Positions 51,727 to 58,738 of a stretch of DNA of 64,000 nt are shown here, piece by piece. The translations under genes were made by a program, and so were the position numbers. The notes beneath the pieces are model-generated. The model saw nothing but the letters and a program-made list of their open reading frames with translations. It ran no database searches and was not told where the DNA came from. Origin of the DNA: a bacterium (GTDB lineage: Bacteria; Joyebacterota; Joyebacteria; Joyebacterales; Joyebacteraceae); the NCBI GenBank assembly GCA_029990205.1, contig JAPEKQ010000006.1:67529-131528 (forward strand), in the 5' to 3' direction. Position 1 is the stretch's first letter; each line of letters starts with the position of its first letter.

Positions 51727-53043
51727 CTACAGTACCGGCAGGTCCTTTTCCATCTCGAACTGCGTGATGTAGCCGCGGTATTCATCCCAGAGCGCGGTCT
51801 TGTTTCTGAGGAGCTTGTCGAACATCTCCTGCCCGAGCGTCTCGGGGAGGAGGTCGCTCTTCCTGGCTGCGCCGACGGCCTCGCCGAGGCTGCCCGGGAG
51901 GATGCTGATGCCGTGGTCTTCGCGCTCCGCTGCGTTCATCCCGAAGATGTTCTCCTCGATCGGCTCGCGGCACTCATAGCCATCCTCGATGCCCTTGAGG
52001 CCGGCGGCAAGCTGGACGGCGAACGCGAGATACGGGTTGCACGCCGCGTCCGGACAGCGGAGCTCGATGCGCGTCGAGAGGTCGTGACCGCGCCGGTACT
52101 GCGGGACGCGCACGAGCGTCGAACGGTTCTGCTGCGCCCACGAGACGTAGACGGGCGCCTCGTATCCGGGCACCAGACGCTTGTACGAATTGACCCACTG
52201 GTCGGTGATGAGCGCGATCTCGCGCGCGTGCCTGAGCAGCCCCTCGAGGTACGCCCGCGCGATGTCCGAGAGATGGTAGACCCCGTCCTTGTCGAAGAAG
52301 ACGTTCTTCTTGCCCTTGAAGATCGACTGGTGCGTATGCATCCCGCTGCCGTTCTCTCCGTAGATCGGCTTCGGCATGAACGTGGCGTGGACGCCCTCCT
52401 TGCGCGCGACCTCCTTGATGAGGAGCTTGGCCATGATCGTGTCGTCGGCCATCCTCAGGGCGTCGGTGTACTTCAGGTCGAGCTCGTGCTGCGACGGCGC
52501 GACCTCGTGGTGCGAGTACTCGATCGGGATGCCGATGGCGTGGAGCGCGTTGATCGTCTTCTTGCGGAGCTCCTCACCGAGGTCCGGCGGCTGGAGATCG
52601 AAGTAGCCGGCGTGATCGAGGACCTCGGGGTACTCGGAGTTGGTGAAGTAGAAGTACTCGAGCTCGGTTCCGACCATGAACCGCCACTTCTTCGATTCGA
52701 GTCGACTCAGAACGCGCCTCAGCACGAACCGGGGGTCGCCCTCGTAGGGCCGGCCGTCGGGGAGGAGGATGTCGCAGAACATCAATCCCTCGACGTCTCC
52801 GTCGTGCCACGTGACGAGCTTGAACGTCTCGGGATCGGGCATCGCGATCATGTCGCTCTCGTAGATGCGCGTGAACCCCTCGATCGATGAACCATCGAAG
52901 CCCTTGCCGTTCCTGAGCGCGCCCTCGAGCTCATCGGCGGGTATCTGGATGCACTTCGGGAAGCCCGCGATGTCGGTGAACATCAGACGCATGAAGCCGA
53001 TCTTGTTCTTCTTGACGGTGGCGAGGATCTTCTCCCTCGTCAT
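51727..53043 (-). CDS. glnA: Glutamine synthetase type I (alpha, non-adenylylated type)
   Basis: Cytoplasmic enzyme of 438 residues, the length of the GSI-alpha group; ATG 53043 follows AAGGAG at seven bases. 'GKGFDGSSIEGFTRI' (N-terminal signature), 'VGTELEYFYF' (metal ligands), 'EVAPSQHELDL' and 'KPIYGENGSGMHTHQSIF' (ATP/ammonia site) and 'NRSTLVRVP' (glutamate site) are all present. The adenylylation Tyr loop is replaced by 'PIEENIFGMNAAERE', as in Bacillus-type enzymes, which are controlled by feedback rather than by adenylylation. It makes glutamine from glutamate and ammonia. It follows rfbB by 32 bases and may share its promoter. Confidence 0.95.
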   Translation of the reverse strand: MTREKILATVKKNKIGFMRLMFTDIAGFPKCIQIPADELEGALRNGKGFDGSSIEGFTRIYESDMIAMPDPETFKLVTWHDGDVEGLMFCDILLPDGRPYEGDPRFVLRRVLSRLESKKWRFMVGTELEYFYFTNSEYPEVLDHAGYFDLQPPDLGEELRKKTINALHAIGIPIEYSHHEVAPSQHELDLKYTDALRMADDTIMAKLLIKEVARKEGVHATFMPKPIYGENGSGMHTHQSIFKGKKNVFFDKDGVYHLSDIARAYLEGLLRHAREIALITDQWVNSYKRLVPGYEAPVYVSWAQQNRSTLVRVPQYRRGHDLSTRIELRCPDAACNPYLAFAVQLAAGLKGIEDGYECREPIEENIFGMNAAEREDHGISILPGSLGEAVGAARKSDLLPETLGQEMFDKLLRNKTALWDEYRGYITQFEMEKDLPVL

Positions 53044-53075
53044 GCTGGTGCTCCTTCCGCGTCCTGGCCCGCTTC

Positions 53076-54095
53076 TCAGGCGGCGCCCGCCTCGTCGAGT
53101 CGCTCCCGATACTGTCGCTCGTAGTACTCCCTGAACTCCCCGGACTTCAGAGGCTTCCACCACGCCTCGTTGGCAACGTACCAGCGGACGGTGTCGAGAA
53201 TGGCCGCCTTGGTGCCGAACTCCGGTTCCCATCCGAGTCTTCTCAGTTTCGTTGCGTCGATGGCGTATCGCACGTCGTGACCGGCGCGGTCGCGCACGTG
53301 CTTGATCAGTGTCTCGGGTTTGCCGAGCTCCTCGAGGATGAGATGGGTCATCTCGATGTTCTTCATGTGGTTGCCGGCGCCGACGTTGTAGACCTCGCCG
53401 GGCACGCCGCGCGCGAGCAGGAGCTCGATCCCGCTGCAGTGGTCGAGGACGTGCGTGTAGTCGCGCTCCTGGAGCCCGTCGCCGTAGAGCGGGAGCGGCA
53501 GATCCTCGATGGCGTTGGTCGTGAAGAGCGGGATGACCTTCTCGGGGTACTGATTCGGTCCGACGTTGTTGGCGCCGCGCGAGACGATGACGGGGAAGTC
53601 GTAGGTCTCGAAGTAGGAGCGGGCGAGGAGCTCACCGCCGGCCTTGCTTGCCGAGTACGGATTGCGCGGATTGAGACGGTCCTCCTCGGTGAACGCGCAG
53701 TCGAGCGTCGGTCCGTAGACCTCGTCCGTGCTGATCTGGATGAACCGCGAGACGTCCGCGGCGCGCGCGGCCTCGAGCAGGACGTGGACGCCGAAGACGT
53801 CCGTCTTCAGGAATCCGGCCGGGTCGCCGATCGAGCGGTCGACGTGCGTCTCCGCCGCGAAGTTCACGACCGCGTCGCAGCCGCGCATCGCGGTGGCCAC
53901 CACAGCTTCGTCGCAGATGTCGCCGTGGACGAAGCGGTAGCGCTCATCGCTCTCGACGTCGTGGAGGTTCTCGAGATTGCCCGCATAGGTGAGCTTGTCG
54001 AGGTTGACGATCTCGCAGTCCGGATGTCTGGCGAGGTAGAGCTTGATGAAGTTGCTGCCGATGAAGCCGGCGCCGCCGGTCACGAGAATGCGCAT
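53076..54095 (-). CDS. rfbB: dTDP-glucose 4,6-dehydratase
   Basis: Short-chain dehydrogenase-family enzyme of 339 residues, normal for RfbB. The NAD site is 'ILVTGGAGFIGSNFIKLYL'; 'NLDKLTYAGNLENL' is the RfbB signature. The catalytic Tyr-x3-Lys is 'NPYSASKAGGELLARSY', with 'ISTDEVYG' supplying Thr-Asp-Glu of the active site. 'SRGANNVGPNQYPEKVIPLF' is also typical. It dehydrates dTDP-glucose on the way to rhamnose and other deoxysugars; rfbA, rfbC and rfbD are not nearby. GGGAGG precedes the ATG by four bases. A near-consensus promoter lies 62 bases upstream. Confidence 0.93.
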   Translation of the reverse strand: MRILVTGGAGFIGSNFIKLYLARHPDCEIVNLDKLTYAGNLENLHDVESDERYRFVHGDICDEAVVATAMRGCDAVVNFAAETHVDRSIGDPAGFLKTDVFGVHVLLEAARAADVSRFIQISTDEVYGPTLDCAFTEEDRLNPRNPYSASKAGGELLARSYFETYDFPVIVSRGANNVGPNQYPEKVIPLFTTNAIEDLPLPLYGDGLQERDYTHVLDHCSGIELLLARGVPGEVYNVGAGNHMKNIEMTHLILEELGKPETLIKHVRDRAGHDVRYAIDATKLRRLGWEPEFGTKAAILDTVRWYVANEAWWKPLKSGEFREYYERQYRERLDEAGAA

Positions 54096-54156
54096 CGTTC
54101 CTCCCGATGTCTCCAGGCGAGGTCATTGCTTCAGCTGTAGGGAGCAGTTGCGCGTG

Positions 54157-54185
54157 ATTCTAGCCCCATGCGCGGTGCGGGTCAA
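54157..54185 (-). promoter_or_regulatory. Near-consensus sigma70 promoter for rfbB-glnA
   Basis: Minus strand: TTGACC (54180-54185), exactly 17 bases, TAGAAT (54157-54162). It is back-to-back with the promoter of the P5C dehydrogenase gene. Confidence 0.75.
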
Positions 54186-54201
54186 GGGTCCCGGAGCGCC
54201 C

Positions 54202-54230
54202 TTGAAACGGGCCACCGGACGGGGTATCAT
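54202..54230 (+). promoter_or_regulatory. Near-consensus sigma70 promoter for the P5C dehydrogenase gene
   Basis: TTGAAA (54202-54207), exactly 17 bases, TATCAT (54225-54230), leaving a leader of about 57 bases. Confidence 0.7.
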
Positions 54231-54293
54231 ATTCGGTCGTACCGCAGATGAAATCCGGAGTCACAGAGGGCTTCCAGACGCAAGGAGTGGATC

Positions 54294-55850
54294 GTGAGAC
54301 CACCGTTTGAGAACTGCGACGTCTACACGTTCGAGGATGAGAAGCTTAGGAATGAGATGAAGGACGCCATCGCGATGGTCGCCGCTCAGGCAGGCAAGGA
54401 GTACGACCTCATCATCGGCGGAGAGTACGTCAAGGGCGACGGCACCTTCAACACGATCAACCCGTCCGAGCAGACGCAGGTGCTCGGGGTGTTCCAGAAG
54501 GCAACGCCCGACCTCGCCACGAAGGCTATCGAAGTGGCCGACACCGCGTTCGAGCAGTGGAGCCGCAAGCTTCCCTCCGAGCGCGCCGAGTACGTCTTCC
54601 GCGCGGCCGAGGTGATGAAGCGTCGCCGTCTGGAGCTGGGTGCGACGATGGTGCTCGAGGAAGGGAAGAACTGGGTCGAGGCCGATGCCGATGTCTGCGA
54701 GGCCATCGACTTCCTCGAGTTCTACGCGCGCGAGGCGCTCCGCTACGCCGAGCCTCAGCCGCTCACACCGATCCCTGGCGAGCAGAACTCGTACTCGTAC
54801 ATCCCGCTCGGCGTGGGTGTCGTCATCCCGCCGTGGAACTTCCCGCTCGCGATCCTCGTCGGCATGACCACCGCGGCGTTCGTCGCCGGCAACACGGTCG
54901 TCCTCAAGCCCTCGAGCGACTCGCCGCTGATCGGTCAGAAGTTCATGGAGATCCTCGAAGAGGTGAAGCTGCCGGCCGGCGTCGTCAACTTCGTCACCGG
55001 AAGCGGCGGTTCGATCGGCGATACGATCGTCGGACACCCGCGGACGCGGTTCATCTCCTTCACCGGTTCGCGCGAGGTCGGGCTCGGTATCGTCGAGCTC
55101 GCCGCGAAGACGCAGCCGGGTCAGATCTGGATCAAGCGCGTGGTCGCGGAGATGGGCGGCAAGGACGCCATCGTCGTCGACTCCGAGGCGGACATCGACG
55201 CCGCGGCGTGGGGCACCGCTGTCGCCGCGTTCGGGTTCCAGGGCCAGAAGTGCTCGGCCTGCTCGCGCGCCATCGTTGACGCCTCCGTCTATGATGAGTT
55301 CCTCGAGAAGCTGGTCGCCGAGACCAAGAAGATCGTGGTCGGTCCGGTCACCGAGCAGAAGAACTGGATGGGTCCGGTCATCAACAAGCGCGCGATGGAT
55401 TCGATCCTCAAGTACGCGGAGATCGGTGTGAAGGAAGGCGGACGCCTGATGTGTGGTGGCAAGGCCGCCGAGGGCGTGGGCGACGGGTTCTTCATCGAGC
55501 CGACCATCATCGCTGACGTGAAGTCGCGCGACACCATCGGGCAGGAGGAGATCTTCGGCCCGGTCTGCGCGGTGATCAAGGCGCAGGACTTCGACGACGC
55601 GCTCCGCATCGCCAACGACACCGAGTACGGCCTCACGGGCGCTCTCTACTCGGCCAACCGCGAGAAGCTCGACCGCGCGAGGCAGGAGTTCCACGTCGGC
55701 AACCTCTATCTGAACCGCAAGTGCACGGGCGCGCTGGTCGACGTGCACCCGTTCGGCGGGTTCAACATGTCGGGCACCGACTCGAAGGCCGGCAGCCGCG
55801 ACTACCTGCTGCTCTTCATGCAGGGCAAGTCGATCACCGAGAAGGTGTAG
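54294..55850 (+). CDS. pruA: 1-pyrroline-5-carboxylate (glutamate semialdehyde) dehydrogenase
   Basis: Aldehyde dehydrogenase of 518 residues with GTG start 54294 and AAGGAG six bases upstream. The ALDH core is intact: 'GVGVVIPPWNFPLAI' , NAD-site Gly in 'SFTGSREVGLGI', catalytic Glu in 'VVAEMGGKDAIVVD' and Cys in 'GFQGQKCSACSR', where the neighbouring Ser is typical of the RocA/P5CDH group. The N-terminal 'RPPFENCDVYTFED' region also matches this subfamily. It oxidises glutamate semialdehyde from proline or ornithine to glutamate. No proline dehydrogenase gene is in the window, but a PutP-type symporter is converging from the other side. Confidence 0.88.
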   Translation: MRPPFENCDVYTFEDEKLRNEMKDAIAMVAAQAGKEYDLIIGGEYVKGDGTFNTINPSEQTQVLGVFQKATPDLATKAIEVADTAFEQWSRKLPSERAEYVFRAAEVMKRRRLELGATMVLEEGKNWVEADADVCEAIDFLEFYAREALRYAEPQPLTPIPGEQNSYSYIPLGVGVVIPPWNFPLAILVGMTTAAFVAGNTVVLKPSSDSPLIGQKFMEILEEVKLPAGVVNFVTGSGGSIGDTIVGHPRTRFISFTGSREVGLGIVELAAKTQPGQIWIKRVVAEMGGKDAIVVDSEADIDAAAWGTAVAAFGFQGQKCSACSRAIVDASVYDEFLEKLVAETKKIVVGPVTEQKNWMGPVINKRAMDSILKYAEIGVKEGGRLMCGGKAAEGVGDGFFIEPTIIADVKSRDTIGQEEIFGPVCAVIKAQDFDDALRIANDTEYGLTGALYSANREKLDRARQEFHVGNLYLNRKCTGALVDVHPFGGFNMSGTDSKAGSRDYLLLFMQGKSITEKV

Positions 55851-55922
55851 AGCGCTCGTTGGAGGCGGCGGGCCGATCACCCAGATAGTGTGTGGTCCGA
55901 CGCATGGCAGCAAGGCAAACGA

Positions 55923-55951
55923 AAGGGGCGGCCCTCGGGCCGCCCCTTCTT
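55923..55951. terminator. Hairpin terminator between converging pruA and saccharopine-dehydrogenase-like genes
   Basis: Eleven-bp stem AAGGGGCGGCC/GGCCGCCCCTT with tetraloop CTCG, followed on the plus strand by CTTGTGT and on the minus strand by TCGTTTG. Probably bidirectional. Confidence 0.75.
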
Positions 55952-55989
55952 GTGTTCGGCACTCGTTTGCGGGAGCTCCCTGCCGCGCC

Positions 55990-57138
55990 CTACGGCGTCG
56001 CGACCGACGTCGTCAGTGGCATGCCGCGTTTGAGGAACTCCGCAATGAAGAGCTCGCTGTCGACGACGAGCTCCTGTGGATACGCGCCGGGCTTCGTCTG
56101 ACCGCGCGCCATCATGAGGGTGATGATCGAGGCGGGGAAGGATGTCCCGCGCATCATCGCGGTCAGGCCCGTCTCGGTGTCCATCCGGTCGATCATCTCG
56201 TAGACCACGACCGTGTCGTGCCCGTCCTTCGTGCCTTCGACCGTCACGCGCAGGAGGACCAGGTCCTCGTCCGGCTCGGAGAGGCTCGCCAGCAGACACG
56301 ACTCGAGCACGTCGCGCGGGGCGACGGACACATCGCCGATCTCGACAGGCGAGCTGCTCGCCAGCCCGATGTCGACCATCGCCTTGATCTTCGCGACGTG
56401 GCCCGGGTAGCGGATGGTCTTGTAGTCGAGCTCCTCGACCTTGCCGAGGAGCGACGCGGGGAGGGTTGACGAACCGCCCGAGGTGTTGAACGCCTCGAGC
56501 GTCCCGAACGGTTCGGGGAACTCGATGTCCTCGACGTCGATGAGCGAGTCGACCGTGACGATCTTGCCCTCGCGGATGACGACGCATGGCTCGATGTACT
56601 CGTTGATGAGGCCGTGGACGGAGAAGACGATCATGTAGTCGAGCGGCGGCTTCGGATGCACCGGGAGCCCTCCCACACGCATGCGGATGCGCTTCGTGAC
56701 ATCGAGCTCCTTCATTCCCGCCATCGCGAGCAGGCTCACCATACCCGGCGCAAGACCACAGTCAGGAATGATCGTGACGCCCTTCGCCTCCGCCTCGACG
56801 TGGAGCGCGAGTTCCCCGTCGACGACCGTGTTGTTCCCGCCGAGGTCACAGAAGTGCGTCTCCGCCTGCACCGCGAGCCGCGCGAGCTCCAGGTTGAACC
56901 GGTAGCTCACGGCGCTCAGAACCCCGTCCGCCATCTCCATGGCGCCGAGGACGTCCTCTTCGTTCGTGACGTCGACCTCGTGCGGGACCGCCTTGTCCGA
57001 CCCCGCGAACTCGGCGGCGCTCTCCGCGACGCTCCGGTCGACATCGGCCACGATGACCTTCTCGACGTCGTCCTGACGGACCATGTCGTAGACGGCCGCC
57101 CTGCCCATCATCCCGCCACCAAGCACCAGCATGCGCAT
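55990..57138 (-). CDS. Saccharopine dehydrogenase-like oxidoreductase
   Basis: Cytoplasmic enzyme of 382 residues, starting 11 bases after the symporter stop. The Rossmann loop is at the N-terminus ('MRMLVLGGGMMGRAAVYDMV'), then 'VIVADVDRSVAESAAEF', 'ADGVLSAVSYRFNLELARLA' and 'THFCDLGGNNTVV', all family landmarks; 'IIPDCGLAPGMVSLLA' begins the catalytic domain. The family includes lysine and saccharopine dehydrogenases and carboxynorspermidine-type enzymes; this short form resembles the LYS9/L-lysine dehydrogenase-like group. Substrate is uncertain, but the neighbours suggest an amino acid taken up by the PutP-type symporter and feeding glutamate metabolism. Confidence 0.82.
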   Translation of the reverse strand: MRMLVLGGGMMGRAAVYDMVRQDDVEKVIVADVDRSVAESAAEFAGSDKAVPHEVDVTNEEDVLGAMEMADGVLSAVSYRFNLELARLAVQAETHFCDLGGNNTVVDGELALHVEAEAKGVTIIPDCGLAPGMVSLLAMAGMKELDVTKRIRMRVGGLPVHPKPPLDYMIVFSVHGLINEYIEPCVVIREGKIVTVDSLIDVEDIEFPEPFGTLEAFNTSGGSSTLPASLLGKVEELDYKTIRYPGHVAKIKAMVDIGLASSSPVEIGDVSVAPRDVLESCLLASLSEPDEDLVLLRVTVEGTKDGHDTVVVYEMIDRMDTETGLTAMMRGTSFPASIITLMMARGQTKPGAYPQELVVDSELFIAEFLKRGMPLTTSVATP

Positions 57139-57149
57139 TTGCGAGCCCC

Positions 57150-58595
57150 CTATTCGTCCGTGATCCGAACGTCGGCCGGAGGCTCCGTGAGGAGACTCAC
57201 GACGACGACGGCGATGAGTGCGAGGAAGAAGGCCGGGACCAGCTCGTAGACCATGGCCTTGAGCGCCGGCACGTTGTGCCACACGACGGCGGTGACGGAG
57301 CCGATGATCATGCCCGCCAGAACGCCCCACTTCGTCGTCCGCTTCCACCAGAGCGAGAGCACCATGCCCGGTCCGAACGCCGCGCCCAGACCGGCCCAGG
57401 CGTAGAGCACGAACCAGTAGACCCTCTGCTCGGCGCGGAGCGCGAGGATGAAGGCGACGACGCCGATGACGACTGTCCCGATCCGGCTGATGGCCACGAG
57501 GCGTCGCTGCGAGGCCTCCTTGTTCATCAGCTGATGGTAGATGTCCTCGGAGAGCGCCGATGTCGCGACAAGCAGCTGCGAGTCGGCGGTCGACATCATC
57601 GCCGCGATGGCGGCTGAGATGATGATGCCGGCGAGCGCCGTCGGGAGAGCCCAGAGCGCGACCTCGGGCATGACATGCTCGACATCGGCGAGGATGCCCT
57701 GACCGAAATGCGCCAGCCCCGCGATGCCGACGAGCACCGCGCCCCAGAATGCGATGATGACCCAGACCATGGCGATGACCGTGCTCTTGCGGAGCTCCCT
57801 CGGGTCGCGGATGGCCATGAACCGCGTCAGCAGGTGCGGCTGGCCGACGTATCCGAGCCCGATACCGAGGCTGCCGATGATGAGCCCCATGATCAGCGGG
57901 CGTCCCGTCTGGCCGCCCGACGCCAGGAGGAGATTCGGGTCGATCGCGGCGAGTCGCTCCGCGACGCCGCTGATCCCTCCCAGCTTGACGAAGGCCGCCA
58001 GCGGCAGGATGATCATCGCGGCGGCCATGAGGAGTCCCTGGATGAGGTCGGTCCACGCCACCGCGAAGAACCCGCCCATGATCGTGTAGAAGAGGATGAT
58101 GACGGCGCCGATGATCATGCCGTGGATCGGGGCGATGCCGAACGTCGTGTGGAGCACCTTGCCCGCGGCGAGGAACTGCGCCGACACGTAGAACGTGAAG
58201 AAGAAGACGATGACCGACATCGAGACGATCCGGAGGGCGTGGCTCGTGTCATTGAAGCGCGCCTCGAAGTAGTCGGGGAGGGTCAGCGCACCGAGCTTCT
58301 CGGTCTGGACTCTCAGGCGTCTGGCGACGAGCGTCCACGAGACGAAGATGCCGCACGCGCACCCGATGGCCGACCAGATCGCGGAGAACCCGCTTGCAAG
58401 CGCGAGACCGGGGAGCCCGATGAGAAGCCACGCGCTCTCGCCGCTCGCGCGTTCGCTCAGCGCGACGACCCACGGTCCGAGCCTCCGGCCGGCGAGAAGG
58501 AAGTCCGCGAGCGTCTTCGTGAACCGGACGGTGACGAAGCCGACGACGACCACGACGAGAAGATAGCCGATGAAGCCTGCGAGGACCGGGTCCAT
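57150..58595 (-). CDS. Sodium:solute symporter (SSS family, PutP-like)
   Basis: Inner-membrane transporter of 481 residues with about 13 helices. ATG 58595 follows AAGGAG at six bases; a GTG one codon earlier is less likely. 'ADFLLAGRRLGPWVVALSERASGESAWLL' in plan is the PutP signature around TM2, with the Na+-site Ser/Ala pattern. 'ISAAIAAMMSTADSQLLVATSAL' in plan is the TM8-type Na2 site (Ser-Thr pair). 'GFFAVAWTDLIQGLLMAAAMI' is conserved in proline symporters. Proline is likely, given the P5C dehydrogenase gene nearby, but other amino acids are possible. A 32-residue membrane peptide overlaps its start. Confidence 0.9.
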   Translation of the reverse strand: MDPVLAGFIGYLLVVVVVGFVTVRFTKTLADFLLAGRRLGPWVVALSERASGESAWLLIGLPGLALASGFSAIWSAIGCACGIFVSWTLVARRLRVQTEKLGALTLPDYFEARFNDTSHALRIVSMSVIVFFFTFYVSAQFLAAGKVLHTTFGIAPIHGMIIGAVIILFYTIMGGFFAVAWTDLIQGLLMAAAMIILPLAAFVKLGGISGVAERLAAIDPNLLLASGGQTGRPLIMGLIIGSLGIGLGYVGQPHLLTRFMAIRDPRELRKSTVIAMVWVIIAFWGAVLVGIAGLAHFGQGILADVEHVMPEVALWALPTALAGIIISAAIAAMMSTADSQLLVATSALSEDIYHQLMNKEASQRRLVAISRIGTVVIGVVAFILALRAEQRVYWFVLYAWAGLGAAFGPGMVLSLWWKRTTKWGVLAGMIIGSVTAVVWHNVPALKAMVYELVPAFFLALIAVVVVSLLTEPPADVRITDE

Positions 58596-58693
58596 CACTC
58601 ACTCCTTCCGCTGGTTCGAATGAAGAACACGATCGTCAGCAAGAGGAGCAGGGCAGGAGGGAAGACAACCCAGAAGACGGTTGAGGGCGGCAT
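58595..58693 (-). CDS. 32-residue membrane peptide, probable symporter accessory subunit
   Basis: Short gene overlapping the symporter ATG by its stop (ATGA). ATG 58693 has AGGAG six bases upstream, an ideal site. The peptide is one membrane helix: 'MPPSTVFWVVFPPALLLLL' then 'TIVFFIRTSGRSE', with a positively charged C-terminal end. Small single-helix accessory proteins are known beside SSS and NSS transporters (MetS-type subunits). The role here is inference from size, coupling and position. It lies 45 bases downstream of the phosphoesterase gene on the same strand. Confidence 0.72.
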   Translation of the reverse strand: MPPSTVFWVVFPPALLLLLTIVFFIRTSGRSE

Positions 58694-58738
58694 GCATCTC
58701 TCCTTTCGGCGGTGGTCCTGTGTCGGGGCGTCGCGACG

